DNA from: Rhinopithecus roxellana
Taxonomy: Eukaryota; Chordata; Mammalia; Primates; Cercopithecidae
Length of the DNA stretch: 64,000 bases
NCBI RefSeq assembly: GCF_007565055.1
Contig: NC_044563.1
Span: 99,719,489 to 99,783,488 of the forward strand
Direction: 5' to 3'
This document shows positions 46,011 through 57,873 of this stretch, in pieces (position 1 is the first letter of the stretch; each line of letters starts with the position of its first letter). The translations under genes and the position numbers were made by a program. A model generated the notes under the pieces. The model was not told where the DNA came from, did no database searches, and was given only the letters and a program-made list of their open reading frames with translations.

Positions 46011-46236
46011 AGCTGGCTGCATGCTGTGGCTCACGCCTATAATCCCACACTCTGGGAGGCCGAGGCGGGCAGATCACCTGAGGTCTGGAGTTTGAGACCA
46101 GTCTGGCCAACATGGTGAAACCGCCATCTCTACTAAAAATAGAAAAATTAGTTGAGTGTGGTGGCACATGCCTGTAATCCCAGTCTGTTGGGAGGCTGAA
46201 GCATGAGAATTGCCTAAACTCGGGAAGCAGAGGTTG
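46011..46236 (+). mobile_element. AluS, 3'-truncated by the next Alu
   Basis: 'gctggctgcatgctgtggct' to 'gggaagcagaggttgc', where T23 of an antisense Alu begins. The last part of the right arm and tail is missing. Confidence 0.9.
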
Positions 46237-46534
46237 CTTTTTTTTTTTTTTTTTTTTTTGAGATGGAGTTGAGCTCTGTCGCTCAGGCTGGAGTGCAGTG
46301 GCACAATCTTGGCTCACTGCAACCCTCCACCTCCCAGGTTCAAGCGATTCTCCTGCCTCAGCCTCCCAAGTAGCTGGGATTACAGGCGCCCACCACCACG
46401 CTAATTTTTGTATTTTTAGTAGAGATGGAGTTTCACTGTGTTGGCCAGGCTGGTCTCGAATCCTGACCTCATGATCTGCCCACCTTGGCCTCCCAAAGTG
46501 CTGGGATTACAAGCATGAGCCACCACTCCCGGCC
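46237..46534 (-). mobile_element. AluS, antisense, abutting a sense Alu
   Basis: Oligo-T starts at 46237 and the 5' end is 'ccactcccggcc'. It forms a tail-to-tail inverted pair with the Alu at 46011 with no spacer. Confidence 0.93.
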
Positions 46535-46594
46535 CAAAGCAAAGCTTTTATGATTGTTATCTATGAAATCCACCCCTTTTAAAAAAAATTTTTA

Positions 46595-46885
46595 TTTTTT
46601 TAGACAAGAGTTTTGCTCTTGTTTTCCAGGCTCGAGTGCAATGGCACGATCTTGGCTTACCACAACCTCTGCCTCCCGAGTTCAAGCGATTCTCCTATCT
46701 CAGCCTCCTGAGTAGCTGGGATTACATATGTGTGCCACCATGCCCACCTAATTTTTTGTATTTTTAGTAGAGACGGGATTTCTCCATGTTGGTCAGGCAG
46801 GTCTTGAACTCCAGACCTCAGGTGATCCACTCTACTCGGCCTCCCAAAGTGCTGGGATTACAGGCGTGAGCCACCGCGCCCAACG
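46595..46885 (-). mobile_element. AluS, antisense
   Basis: 'tttttttagacaagagtttt' to 'ccaccgcgcccaac'. 'gaaatccacc'/'gagaatccac' flank it. Confidence 0.92.
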
Positions 46886-47676
46886 AGAATCCACTTCTTA
46901 TGCTAAAGGAGAGCTCTTCTGTAGGATTTTTGGCATTTTTCTTAAAGTTTTCATATATAGCTAAGACAAGTTTTTAATTGTAAAAAGATTTGTCCCTAGT
47001 GGCTTCAAAATGTCAACCTATTGGAAGAGCGATGACACTTGAACCAATGTGACTTTCTTCTCATGCTCTACTTAACTCACAGAAACAGACTTGGTGTCAG
47101 AACAAGCTGAAGCTGCCAGTTTTCTAATCTTTCCAGGTTTCTAGGAGTGGGACAAACGTGTGCTATGATTCCAAAGATGGAACACCTTTCATTTAATGTA
47201 TTAAGTATGCCAGTATACAGATGTAGTCGGTTTACACTGGTAACAGATACAGGAGTGAAATTGAAATGCACAGTAAGGACAATCTGAAAACAACAACAAC
47301 AAAAACTCTGTGTCTGGGGTTTGCAGGAGCCTGGGTCTACTCAGCTTAGTTACCAACTGGATGTGAAAGTTCCCACCAGACCCCTTCAGGATCCATATCC
47401 TCACTGTGTGGTCAAGAGTTGGAACTGACAAAACCATTTCTCATTTCCCATCTTGCTCTGATTTTCTCCAATTTTCTCTGGCACATACTCTTTTATGATT
47501 GCTTTTATTTTAAGCATGTGGAGTTTAATAGTGAGCCAATGTCATCAAATAAATTCTGCCCCCTTTCCTAGTTTAGTTTCTCTTTGTGAGTGGAATCCCC
47601 CTTATGTTTCTGAACTATTTCTTAAGAGGCTTGCTTTATGATGAAAGAGGAAATGCCAAAAGTGACTCCAATAATG
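46886..47676. other. Unique DNA
   Basis: No gene is recognised. A (CAA)n stretch lies at 47289-47303. Confidence 0.35.
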
Positions 47677-47830
47677 TCACTTTAAGTCATTTTCTGTTTC
47701 TTTACATGATTTCTAGTTTTACAGGAGCTTTAAAAGAGAATAGGAAATAGGAATAGGAAATCACTTTAAATCATTTTCTTTCTTTGCGTGATTTCTAGTT
47801 TTACAGGGCTTTTTAAAAAGGAATAGAAAA
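47677..47830. repeat. Tandem duplication, about 84 bp x 2
   Basis: 'tcactttaagtcattttct' at 47677 and 'tcactttaaatcattttct' at 47761 start two copies that both contain 'gatttctagttttacagg'. Several substitutions and small indels separate them. Confidence 0.9.
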
Positions 47831-47880
47831 TATGAAAAAACTGGGGAAAGGTTGGTGATTTGACAATATTTTACTTGTAC

Positions 47881-48182
47881 TTTTTTTTTTTTGGACATGG
47901 AGGTTTGCTCTTGTTGCCCAGGCTGGAGTGCAATGGCACAATCTCGGCTCACTGCAACCCCCGCCTCCCGGGTTCAAGTGATTCTCCTGCCTCAGCCTCC
48001 CTAGTAGCTGGGATTACAGGTGCCCGCCACCACGCTCAGCTAATTTTTTGCATTATTAGTAGAGATGGGATTTCACTGTTGAAACTATGGCCAGGCTGGT
48101 CTCGAACTCCAGATCTCAGGCGATCCACCCTCCTCAGCCTCCCAAAGTGTTGTGATTACAGGCGTGAGCCACCGGGCTGACA
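47881..48182 (-). mobile_element. AluS, antisense
   Basis: T12, then 'ggacatggaggtttgctctt', to 'ccaccgggctgac'. Target words 'acttgtacttttt' and 'acttgttcttttt'. A small insertion at 'gttgaaactatggcc'. Confidence 0.93.
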
Positions 48183-49734
48183 GACTTGTTCTTTTTCAGT
48201 GTTTGATATCCTATTTGAGCGACTGTCTTTGTTTACCTATGTAATGTGGTCGTATGTACTGTGTTCAGAAATCAAGAGAGTAAAGGGAAGCAATAGAAAG
48301 GAAAGGATAGTTTTCAGAGCTGAGATAGATTTTTCAAAAAAAATCATGGCCCAGCTGTTTCTACTGGGGACACCTAGAGTAGGACAATAGGAGATGATAA
48401 TGTGGTTAGCCCAAAGTTGTTTAGGTGGTTTTAGTTTGTTTGTTTTGAAACCTGAAGCCTCAATGGGCTTGAGCAAGAAGGAATAGAGATAGAGAATTCT
48501 CATCATTTTGTGGAGCTTTGTGAGCTTTTTCGTACTTTTATATCTCCGTTTTCCACAGTAGCCTCAGAATTTTCTTTATATGGATGCATGCCGGGGCTTC
48601 CCGATGATCGCTTGAGGATGGCTCTGGTGAGACAGAGAACTTGGTGGAAATCCCCCTGAGCTGCCTTCCTGGAATAAACCTGGGTTGAGTAATCTTGGGG
48701 CTCTGGGCACACAGAAAATGCCTGGTGGACAAATCATGGGACTGCCACCATCTTATCAAACATGATTAATGGGAACTGGAATGTAATAGAGACAGTGTCA
48801 CATCCCTGCAGGATGTCTCTGTGTTTTTTTCCTTCCCAAACACTGTCTTTTCTTTCTTTTAATGAATTTCCAAACAGTACTCTGGTAGCACCTTTTGTGC
48901 TACAAGACTTAGACCTGGAGGGTAAAGAGTAATTTCTCCAAAAGGATCTTGACATTTGACTGTTATGCTAAGCTAAGCATTTTGTCTTTTTTTTTTTTTA
49001 AATTAAAAATATGTTTGTTTGGCTTATATAAACGATAGTGTCTTCTGTTAAGAAAGAAAACAGAGGACAGGAGAAGCTCATTATTCTGGATTTTTCCCTA
49101 CCTCTGATCAAGGCTTTACATATAACTTCCTGACTCCAGGAAACACCAGGGATAGAAGAACAAGGTCAGCAACACTTTGAGCAAGCAATAAGCTAAATCT
49201 AGAATTTGGGGCATCCTATAGGACAATGGAACCAGTTTAATGAGTCAGTGGCTTGTGAAAAGAAGGAAAAAAGGAATAGATAACTATTCTATGTTAAAAG
49301 GGATTAAGGGATCTCAGAGACATAAGGAAACACAATGAGTAGACATTGTTAGGATTCTTATTTGTAAACAAGTGGAAAACAGATTTAAAAATAATTGGGG
49401 AAATGTGAATGTGAACTAGCTTTTGATAGTATTAAGGAATTAGTATTAATTTTGTTTTAAATGATAATAGCCTTATGGTTATATAAGCATCTCTGCTTCC
49501 ATTCCCCCATGAATACAAATGAAGCAAGTCCCTTAATCTCACTTAGGATTACTGTTTGCAGCTACAAAGAAGATGCTTATTTTGGAAGGTTTTGTAGGGT
49601 TGATGTGTAGGTACAATGAGACAATGCTAGCATAGAATCCTGTGATTTTTATGTTTCGTGGTGGTTGTTTTTGGCTATCATTATCACTATATGAGGTTCA
49701 TGCATCATATTAATTCTAACTCTAGCTGTCCGTT

Positions 49735-49950
49735 AAAACTTTCATGTGTTTCCATTTCTTTTCTTATTGGTGGTCATACTGGTGTCCCGCCATTCAACGT
49801 TCACAGGTATTCCAGATGGCGTGCTCCATGAGATGGAGGTGTCTTGGTTCATCTTGGCCTTGCTCATCATTTTCTCTTACCACAAGGTCCTGTGTCAGGC
49901 CCAGCAATTGCCCTTGAATAGATGCTTACTTATTTGTTGAATGAATGAAC
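49735..49950 (+). mobile_element. L2 3' end
   Basis: 'ttggccttgctcatcatttt', 'aggtcctgtgtcaggcccag' and 'ttatttgttgaatgaatgaa' are a decayed L2 3' end in sense. Confidence 0.75.
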
Positions 49951-52564
49951 TCTCCCTGTTAAACTTAAAGCAGAAAAAAGGAACTTTATTGGAACTTCTT
50001 ATTGGCAGGAAATGCTAACAGATTTATATTGATAAGCTGCTGGGAGAGGACTTAAAAGGGGCCTACACCTCACATTAGTGTTTTAGTTGCTTGCCTGTTG
50101 CTCATGATCAATCCCCTCCCATTGCTCTTCCTCAGAAAGTAGGCACATGGTCATTTCTTTTTTCATCAGATTGCAAAGTCTTTATACAGTGAGAAATTGT
50201 ATTAGTTTTGCACATAGTAGGCAGTTGCTAAATGTCAAAAGAAGACTTTATTTCTGTATCCAAAATATTTTCAGGTATTTTGATGGGAACTGGGAGAGCT
50301 GGGAGAATATTCAGTGTAAGAAATGATTTTTTTCTGTGAGTCAAGAAAATATTGTAGAAATACTGTAATAGCCTTTAATTTATAGCTGTCAAATACTGAC
50401 TTGGTTAAAATTATTACAATGCTTCAGTGGCAATTATTTGCATATGCTCTCTGTCTTCGTCTTTAATACTAGTAACGTGGAAGGGGGGACATGGGAGAAA
50501 GTCATTTTTTAAATGTGGATTGGGTGTTCAAATGTGGGAAGGGCTGCAATTCATTGAAATAACCGGGAGAAATTGGATGCTGATATTTCACAGCTGCAGT
50601 CTGTTTGGAGCCTCACAGTACTGCAGTCTAACAAGGAAGTGCCAGCTTTGTTTTAGAATTAAAAGAGTATCATCTTAAGGATCTGACATTAACTTAAAGA
50701 CAAAAGAGAGGTAACTCAGTAATTCCATCAGATATATATTTTTTCTCATTTTGCAATTCCATCAAAGTAGTATTGCTCTTGGCCTTTTACCTATTTTTGT
50801 ATAAGGTGAGGTATCATGATTTTTATCAGTGAGGGTAATATGTGTAAAACTTGCAAACAATTTATTCCTCTAAATAAAGTAAAAAAGTATGTTGCTAGAG
50901 AAGTACTATTGCTACTAACTACTAAAGGTAGTTAAAAAGTAGAAGTGTTTTAGTACAATACAAATAAAGTGAACATGTGGAAATCTGTTTATTATTACAT
51001 TTCAAGTTTGAATATTTTGTTTTCTTTTTAAGAAGAAGCAGGCAAAACAAACTGTGCCCGTTGCATTCCTTACCAAGGTCAATGCTCCATATTTTGTCTG
51101 TTTAATTTAATAGCATTCAAGCACAGAAGCAATCAGGAGGCCACTCCTATTGGTAAATCCATACTTATAAAGAAAGCATGTATTTCAGAACTTAGGAAAA
51201 AAGCTGTTAAGCCCAGACCCAGTTTGAGATCTTTTTGAAAAGTAATTATAATTTTCCAGAATTCTAGGATTAATTCAAGGAAATGCACAATAGAAATATG
51301 TAGATTTGACAGTGGCTTTTTTCTTTTGTTCGAGTTATCTCAGAGTCTTTTTTTTTTTTTTTTTTTTTTTTATGAAGCAGCTTTGGGATTTGTTAACTGG
51401 GTTTCTTTTGTGTGAGTTTTACCAAAGTGATTAAAAAATAAAGAACTATTGACTTTTGGTAATTAAAATACTCTTGGATTTTTTTTTTTTTTTTTTTAGT
51501 TCAAGTTCAGGACCATTCATCTAGTTCTTAAACAATCTTGTTTTAACCTGAAGAACTCTTGATTTGAAACTTTGAGATCCTAAGAAACATTTTTTCTATG
51601 ACTCTCAAAAATAACTTCAGATTGCGATTTGTTCTAAAGAGGATAAAGTAGATATACCATGCTTGTTTTCTTTTCCTTAATTGAGTTTCATTTTGTGATT
51701 AACTTAGATAAAAATACTCTAATTCGATTTACTGAAACAGGATGAAATATTTTGCTTAGTGAAGTGTGCTAAATCTTTAAAACTATTTCTAGAGTTTTTA
51801 AAGAATTTTAAAATGTAGTGTACAAAGGTATAATTTCTGTGTATCTATACTTAGTTTCTCCCTCCCTGCTACATCTAACAAGCCCCTCTTTTCTTGTTTC
51901 TTTTGTAAACATGAGTTGCTTATGGCTTGTGTACTGAAAATGCTGCCAGGAAGTAGGGTGAGCAAAACTTCTTTTCCCATGACCCTCACTCTAATGTTGT
52001 TCCAAGGGTTCCCTACTTAGAAATGCCTTGATAACCGCATTCATTCCTGACATACCCCACCCCCAACACACACAACTGCTGAGTGCCATCTGACCCACAG
52101 TCCAGCTGCAGCTTTAAAAAATGCTAGTGGCAAAGGCTTTTACCTAGAACGGTGACTGTCTGTTAAAATTTTTTGTGTGTGATTTGTTGTATGTGTGTTG
52201 AAATATTATTTTTTAAAGAAACAGTTACTTGGTGTCAGCCTGCAAGCTAAAATGTTATTAGTATGATTTTTTTTTTTTAAATTTTCAACTCACTAAAGCT
52301 TGCCTGTGTATGTTCATCCTTTTTGTATGCTTTCTGGAAGTTTTCCTGTCGACAGTGAAGTCTAAAATGCTAAGACCTTTAGATTCTGTTGTTCCATGAC
52401 TTTTATTATGAATATAAAAGTTTTTAAAAAGAACTGGTCATGCTATGGCCTCTCCCTTCTCTCAAATCTTATATGATGCACTCAGTTTTTTCCTTTGGTG
52501 CACAAGGGGAGAAAAACTTATTTGCTGAGTAAACACTTGGCACTGAATTTCTTTCTCTAATCTT

Positions 52565-52705
52565 CTAAAAACTGTGAAGTGAGCAGTAGCGTTCTTTTAT
52601 ATGTAGAAAATTGAGAGCGCAAAAGAGGTTAATTTGCTCCAGGTAACAAAAGCTAGTCAGTCGTGGAACTAAGATTTGAACCTGTCTTTCTGATACCAAA
52701 GTATT
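52565..52705 (-). mobile_element. MIR SINE, antisense
   Basis: 'gtagaaaattgagagcgcaa', 'ggttaatttgctccaggtaa' and 'gtggaactaagatttgaacc' are the reverse MIR core. Confidence 0.75.
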
Positions 52706-53214
52706 ATTCTTTGCCATTTGAAGGCAGTATCATTCATGCCGTGAACATTAGCCAAAAGCTTTATGGTATAGGGGGAGCAGAATGGAATGTGTAAAGGAAA
52801 AGTTCTTGGAAAGCAGAGTTTGATGTAGAATGGTTCCTGAAAGTGAAGGGGATGGTGCCAGCAGTTGCAAGATAAAGGGATGGGGTAGGTACATTTCTCC
52901 TGGCAGCTGCTGCTTCTGCCTCTCCTGTTGTTGAGTGGCAGATTTTGCTGCTCCAGGGAAGATTCAACCACTGTTAAAATTTGGCACAGGGTTGATGAAG
53001 TTCTGGAACTTTACTTACTGGATTATTTTTTAAAAAATTATATCTATCAAGAGAAGAACAAACAGGGTATTTGTGGTTATACTTTATTTAGTTATTCCTG
53101 GAGCGGGGACATGTGGCCTTATTCTAGTCCCATGGGCTTGAGGGGGAAAGCAGACAGATTTATTTGACTGACTGTAAGGTTCCTTTGCAGAGTATATAAA
53201 GAGAGAAAAGAAGA

Positions 53215-53535
53215 AATTTTATTATTATTATTATTATTATTATTTTTGAGATGCAGTCTCACTCTGTCTCCCAGGCTAGAGTGCAGTGGCACGATCTTGG
53301 CTCACTGCAGCCTCCATCTTCTGGGTTCAAGCGATTCTCCTGCCTCAGCCTCCTGAGTAGTGGGGATTATAGGTGTCTGCCACCACACCACACCTGGCTA
53401 ATTTTTGTGTTTTTAGTAGAGATGGGGTTTCACCGTATCAGCGAGGCTGGTCTCAAACTCCTGACCTCAAGTGATCCACCCACCTCGGCTTCCCAAAGTG
53501 CTGGGATTACAGGCGTGAACCACCATGCCTCACCA
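53215..53535 (-). mobile_element. AluS, antisense, with (ATT)n tail
   Basis: The tail is (TTA)n at 53217-53244 and the body 53245-53535. A small duplication 'ccaccacaccacacctggc' is seen in the middle. Confidence 0.93.
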
Positions 53536-53551
53536 AAGAAATCTTACTCTT

Positions 53552-53841
53552 GGCCGGGCGCGGTGGCTCAAGCCTGTAATCCCAGCACTTTGGGAGGCCG
53601 AGATGGGTGGATCACGAGGTCAGGAGATCGAGACCATCCTGGCTAACATGGTGAAACCCCGTCTCTACTAAAAATACAAAAAAAAAAAAAAAACTAGCCG
53701 GGCGAGGTGGCGGGCGCCTGTAATCCCAGCTACTCAGGAGGCTGAGGCAGGAGAATGGCGTAAACCCAGGAGGCGGAGCTTGCAGTGAGCTGAGGTCCGG
53801 CCACTGCACTCCAGCCTGGGTGACAGAGCGAGACTCCGTCT

Positions 53842-53879
<38 letters not shown>
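53552..53879 (+). mobile_element. Young AluY (AluYR-like), full length
   Basis: Carries the monkey-type words ('ggctcaagcctg', 'actagccgggcg', 'aatggcgtaaaccc', 'ggtccggccactgc'). The middle linker is A16. A target duplication 'aagaaatcttactctt' lies directly before 53552 and again from about 53879. Recent by appearance. Confidence 0.95.
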
Positions 53880-53881
<2 letters not shown>

Positions 53882-53895
53882 AATCTTACTCTTAT

Positions 53896-54823
53896 AGTTA
53901 GTGAAATGTGATGCCTCTTGAAGCCACAAGGCACATCTCAGTCTGTAAAAGCATGAAAGTTAAGTGTGTGTGAATAGAGAGAGGGTGAGATAAAGGAAAC
54001 TCATTTGTGACCTGTTTCCTGTTAGTGCATGTCTGCTGTGTTACCGACCCTTGCACATTCCCTGCCTTCCCTTTGCAGCCTCTAGTCCAGATTCAAAAAC
54101 CCTGAAGACTTAGCTTCCTCACCCTGTATAGTTACTATAGTTACTAAGGATCTAAATTATTGGCATACCAGCTGACTGCTTTAAGCCTAAAGCAAAGTGC
54201 TAGGTAGAGAACATGTGTTACTTAGATACTGCCTATAAAGCAGATTTCTCTGTGTGGGAGACTTCTGCCCCACAGTGTCCCATTGTGAAAGCAGAAATGA
54301 ATTTTGGTGAAATCAAATAACTTAGTTTGAGAAGTATTTATTTTAATCTGAAAATTGTTATTTTGTCCTTAACTAATGTTGAAAGCAAGCAGTACTTTGC
54401 ACTGTACTAGGGACTGCAATGTGCAGTTCTGGCATGCCCAGGTTAGAGGGAAATCCATAAGGTTGTCTGCTTTAACCTGAGACTCCAAATTTAGTTTTGT
54501 GGGTTTTTCAATCAAAAAACTTTACAGGAAACCTTAGTGATCTCTTTGGGAAATAAAAAGCCAGGGGCAGCTGATCTGAATAGTTTCCCCCCCTTTCCTT
54601 TCCCCAAACTAGTTTCTACTCATGTTTCAAAACATCTCCTTCTGCTTTTTGCTCACTGTGGATCAAATACTGTCATTGCTCTGATCCTATTGATGAAAGT
54701 AATCTGTTAAATTCCTCACCAGGCTAACTCCTGGATGAGAGAGGAAGTCTTATTTTTGTGTGTAATTAATACATACCCTTGTGTTGTAATGTTAACTGAT
54801 TGTCAAACTGGCATCAGTGTCTT
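53896..54823. other. Unique DNA
   Basis: No repeat or exon is recognised. Confidence 0.35.
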
Positions 54824-54827
54824 CCTT

Positions 54828-55394
54828 TGTAGCAGGACAAGCTGCAGGCAAAACTCCTCAGACACTGAGTTAAAGAAGGAAGAGGTTTATTCGGCCGGGA
54901 GCATCGACAGGACTCCTGTCTCAAAAGCCGAACTCCTCGAATGAGCAATTCCTGTCCCTTTTAAGGGCTCACAACTCTAAGGGAGGTCCGCGTGAGAGGG
55001 TCGTGATCAATTGAGCAAGCAGGGAGTAAGTAACAGGGGCTGCACGCACTGGTGGTTAGAGTGAAACAGAACAGACCAGGAAGTTTTACAATGTCTTTCT
55101 ATAATCTATAGATAACATCAGTTGCTAGGTCAGGGGTCGAATTTTAACTACCAGGCTTAGGTCAGGCACACCTAGGCCTGGTTTCGGGTCTGGTTCCTTG
55201 GTTTCGGGTCTGGTTCCTTGGTTTCGGGTCTGGTTCCTTGGTTTCGGGTCTGGTTCCTTGGTTTCGGGTCTGGTTCCTTGGTTTCGGGTCTGGTTCCTAG
55301 GCACTGGGCTACCTGCCTTTAGTTTTGCTTCTCTTCCCTTTTCTGAGTGTAAAACAATATAAACAGTATGAGAGGGTCTGTCTCTCTTCTCTCA
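54828..55394 (-). mobile_element. Solo LTR, ERV1-type, minus strand
   Basis: Ends 'tgtag...' and '...ctca' on the plus strand (TG...CA on both). The 4-bp target duplication 'cctt' lies at 54824-54827 and 55395-55398. The polyadenylation signal AATAAA is on the minus strand (54891-54886). The U5 end reads 'ctcctcagacactgagttaa' in complement. 567 bp, no internal region. The family is common in primates but I cannot name it safely. Confidence 0.85.
55181..55300. repeat. Minisatellite, 6 x 20 bp, inside the LTR
   Basis: The unit 'gtttcgggtctggttccttg' is repeated five times exactly, and a sixth copy ends 'cctag'. It is CpG-bearing and GC-richer than its surroundings. Confidence 0.98.
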
Positions 55395-55398
55395 CCTT

Positions 55399-55850
55399 CA
55401 TTTCCTTGGAAACTTTGAAATAGGGAGATGATCCTGGGGTTGAAATGGTCTTAACATCTGTCTTATTCAGTGACTGCAATTGATTTTCCTTGAGGAACAC
55501 AGTGCAGGAGTAGTGAGTGTGAAGTTCTGAGGTTTCTACTTTTCAAGGTTCGGATATGTGACCTCTGGGTGGTGGTGGTCATATATTTTGAAGTGCTTTG
55601 AGGTTCCTGTGGAATTAAAGTGTTTTATAATTTGAAGTAACAGATCCTATTAATTATAAAGCATTCTCAGTTAAATTACTGAACTCTTGCTATGTGCCAG
55701 GCATTCTGCTGATAGCAGCCCTTTTCAAAGTTTCATAGATATAATGTGTGTTCTGATCTCCTTAGGTCCAGGAAGTCATCATCTGGTAAGTTGTCATATA
55801 AGGTCACATAGTACATTAATGCCAGCAGAACTGGGACTAGTAGTAAATAT
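55399..55850. other. Unique DNA with a short L2-like scrap
   Basis: 55671-55725 ('ctcttgctatgtgccaggca') resembles an antisense L2 3' end. The remainder is unrecognised. Confidence 0.4.
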
Positions 55851-56299
55851 TTTATGACTCTGGGAGGTCCAGTGTTAGGTGCATATAAATTGGATTGTAA
55901 TATCTCTGTGTTGCATTGATCCTTTTATCATTATGACTACCTTTGTCTTTTTCTACTGTTGTTGCTTTAAAGTCTATTTTATTTGATATAAGAATAGCTA
56001 CTCCTGCTCACTTTCTGTTTCCATTTGTGTGGAATGTCTTTTCCATCCCTTTACCTTGAATTTATATGAATCCTTACATGTTAGTGAGTCTCTTGACGAC
56101 AGCAGATATTTTTGGTTTGTGATTTATATTCATTCTGCTAATCTGTATCTTTTAAGTGGAACATTTAGGCCATTTATATTCATTGTAAATATTGGGACTT
56201 GAGGTGCTTTCCAATGATCATGTTAAGTGTTACTTACTTTGTTTTCTTCATTGTGTTATTGTTTTATAGGCCCTGTGAGTCTTTTGCTTTCAAGAGGTT

Positions 56300-57470
56300 C
56301 TATTCTGGTGCATATTGACCTTTTGTTTCAGAATTTAGAACTCCTTTTAGCATTTCTTGTAGGACTGGTCTGGTAGTGACAAATTTTCCCCACATTTGTT
56401 TGTCTGAAAATTACTTTATTTCTCCTTCATTTATGAAAATTAGTTTTTCTGGATACAAAATTCTTGCTAACAGTTATTCTGTTTAAGGAGGCTAAAGATA
56501 GGACCCCAATCTTCTGCTTTTTAAGATTTCTAGTGAGAAGCCTACTTTTAGTCTGATAGATTTTCCTTTATAGGTTACTGGGTGCTTTTATCTCACTACT
56601 CTCAGAATGCTTTCCTTCACATTGACTTCATATATAGCCCAATGACTATATGCTTTGGTGAAGTCCCTTCTGTGATGAATCACCCATGAGTTCTATGAGT
56701 TTCTTAGATTTGGATGGCTAGATCTCAGACAAGGCTAGGGAAGTTTTCCTCAATTATTCCCTCAAATAAATTTTCCAAACATTTTGCTTTCTCTTCTCCC
56801 TCAGGAACACCAGTTTTTCTTAGGTTTGGCCATTTTTCATGATCTCATATTTCTTGAATGCTTTGTTCATTTCTTTTGATTCTTTTTAATTTTTGTTTGA
56901 TTGGGTTAATTTGAAAGTCTTCAAGCTCTTTCAAGAGAAGATGAAATTCTTTCATCTACTTATTCTAGTCTGTTGTTAAAACTTCTTATTGCATTTTGTA
57001 ATTTCCTAAATGCGCCTTTCATTTCCAGAAGTTCCGATTGGTTTTTCTTTAAAATATCTGAAATACCTACCTCTTGAGAAAATTATTTACTGAGTCGGAG
57101 TCTTGCTCTGTTGCCCAGGTTGGAGTGCAATGGCATGATCTCAGCTCACTGCAACCTCTGCTTCCCAAGCGATTCTCCTGCCTCAGTCTCCTGAGTAGCT
57201 GAGACTACAGGTGCTCGCCACCACGCCCGGGTAATTTTTGTATTTTTAGTAGAGACGGGGTTTTACCATGTTGGCCAGTCCGGTCTCGAACTCCTGACCT
57301 CGTGATCCACCCGCCTCGGCCTCCCAAAGGGCTGGGATTATAGGCGTGAACCACCACGCCCAGTGAAAATTTTTTATTTATATCCTGAATTTCTGATTTC
57401 TTCATGTTGGTTCTTACCTTTCTCTGGTATCTCCTTGAGTAGCTTAGTAATCAACCTTTTGAATTCTTTA
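56300..57470 (-). pseudogene. L1 ORF1 remnant
   Basis: Antisense ORF1 segments are recognisable, for example '...caataattgaggaaaac' on the minus strand near 56755 and the 'aaatacaaaattcttgctaa' C-terminal region near 56460. An Alu at 57092-57362 and many stops interrupt it. Family role: the L1 RNA-binding coiled-coil protein. Confidence 0.7.
57092..57362 (-). mobile_element. AluS, antisense, in L1 ORF1
   Basis: 'actgagtcggagtcttgctc' to 'ccaccacgcccag'. 'gaaaattatttact' before and 'gaaaattttttattta' after. Oligo-T is lost. Confidence 0.92.
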
Positions 57471-57639
57471 TCTGGTATTTTAAAAATTTTGTCTTGTTTT
57501 AGATCCATTGCTGGAAATCTAGTATGATCTTTGGGGTTATTATAGAACCCTGTTTTATCATATTACCAGTTATTTTTCTGGTTCCTTCTCATTTGGGTAG
57601 AGTATTTCTCCTAATTATTCTTGAATTTATTTTATATTT

Positions 57640-57642
<3 letters not shown>

Positions 57643-57681
<39 letters not shown>
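57643..57681. repeat. (TG)n microsatellite, about 39 bp
   Basis: 'tctgtgtgtgtgtgtgtg...' within the L1 5'UTR end, uninterrupted. Confidence 0.97.
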
Positions 57682-57683
<2 letters not shown>

Positions 57684-57873
57684 AGTTTCTTTTTTGCTCC
57701 TTAAGGGTGTTACTTTAATGTTTATAGTTTATTGTAGCCTCATTTGGCTCTTGCTTTTGGTGCTTTCAGCAGTGAAGACTCTGTATGAGTTTCTTGGTTA
57801 TAGAGTCTTTGTATGATGGCTTTCTCAGATACTGGTTGTAGCAGTGTGCTCTGTGTGAGAGCAAGTTCACCAT

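Larger units (their letters stand above)
48190..53210. other. Alu-free island, 5 kb, mostly unique
   Basis: Only an L2, a MIR and oligo-T runs (48986-48999, 51351-51371, 51480-51500) are recognised. Small open frames on both strands (48199-48955, 50427-50678, 51798-51989, 52669-53167) have no domains. No exon is supported. Confidence 0.45.

Noticed and set aside
51036..51080. Possible 45-nt exon after 'tttgttttctttttaag'
   Set aside because: The acceptor is strong, but the donor (AAG|GTCAAT) is poor and 45 nt of open frame is uninformative.
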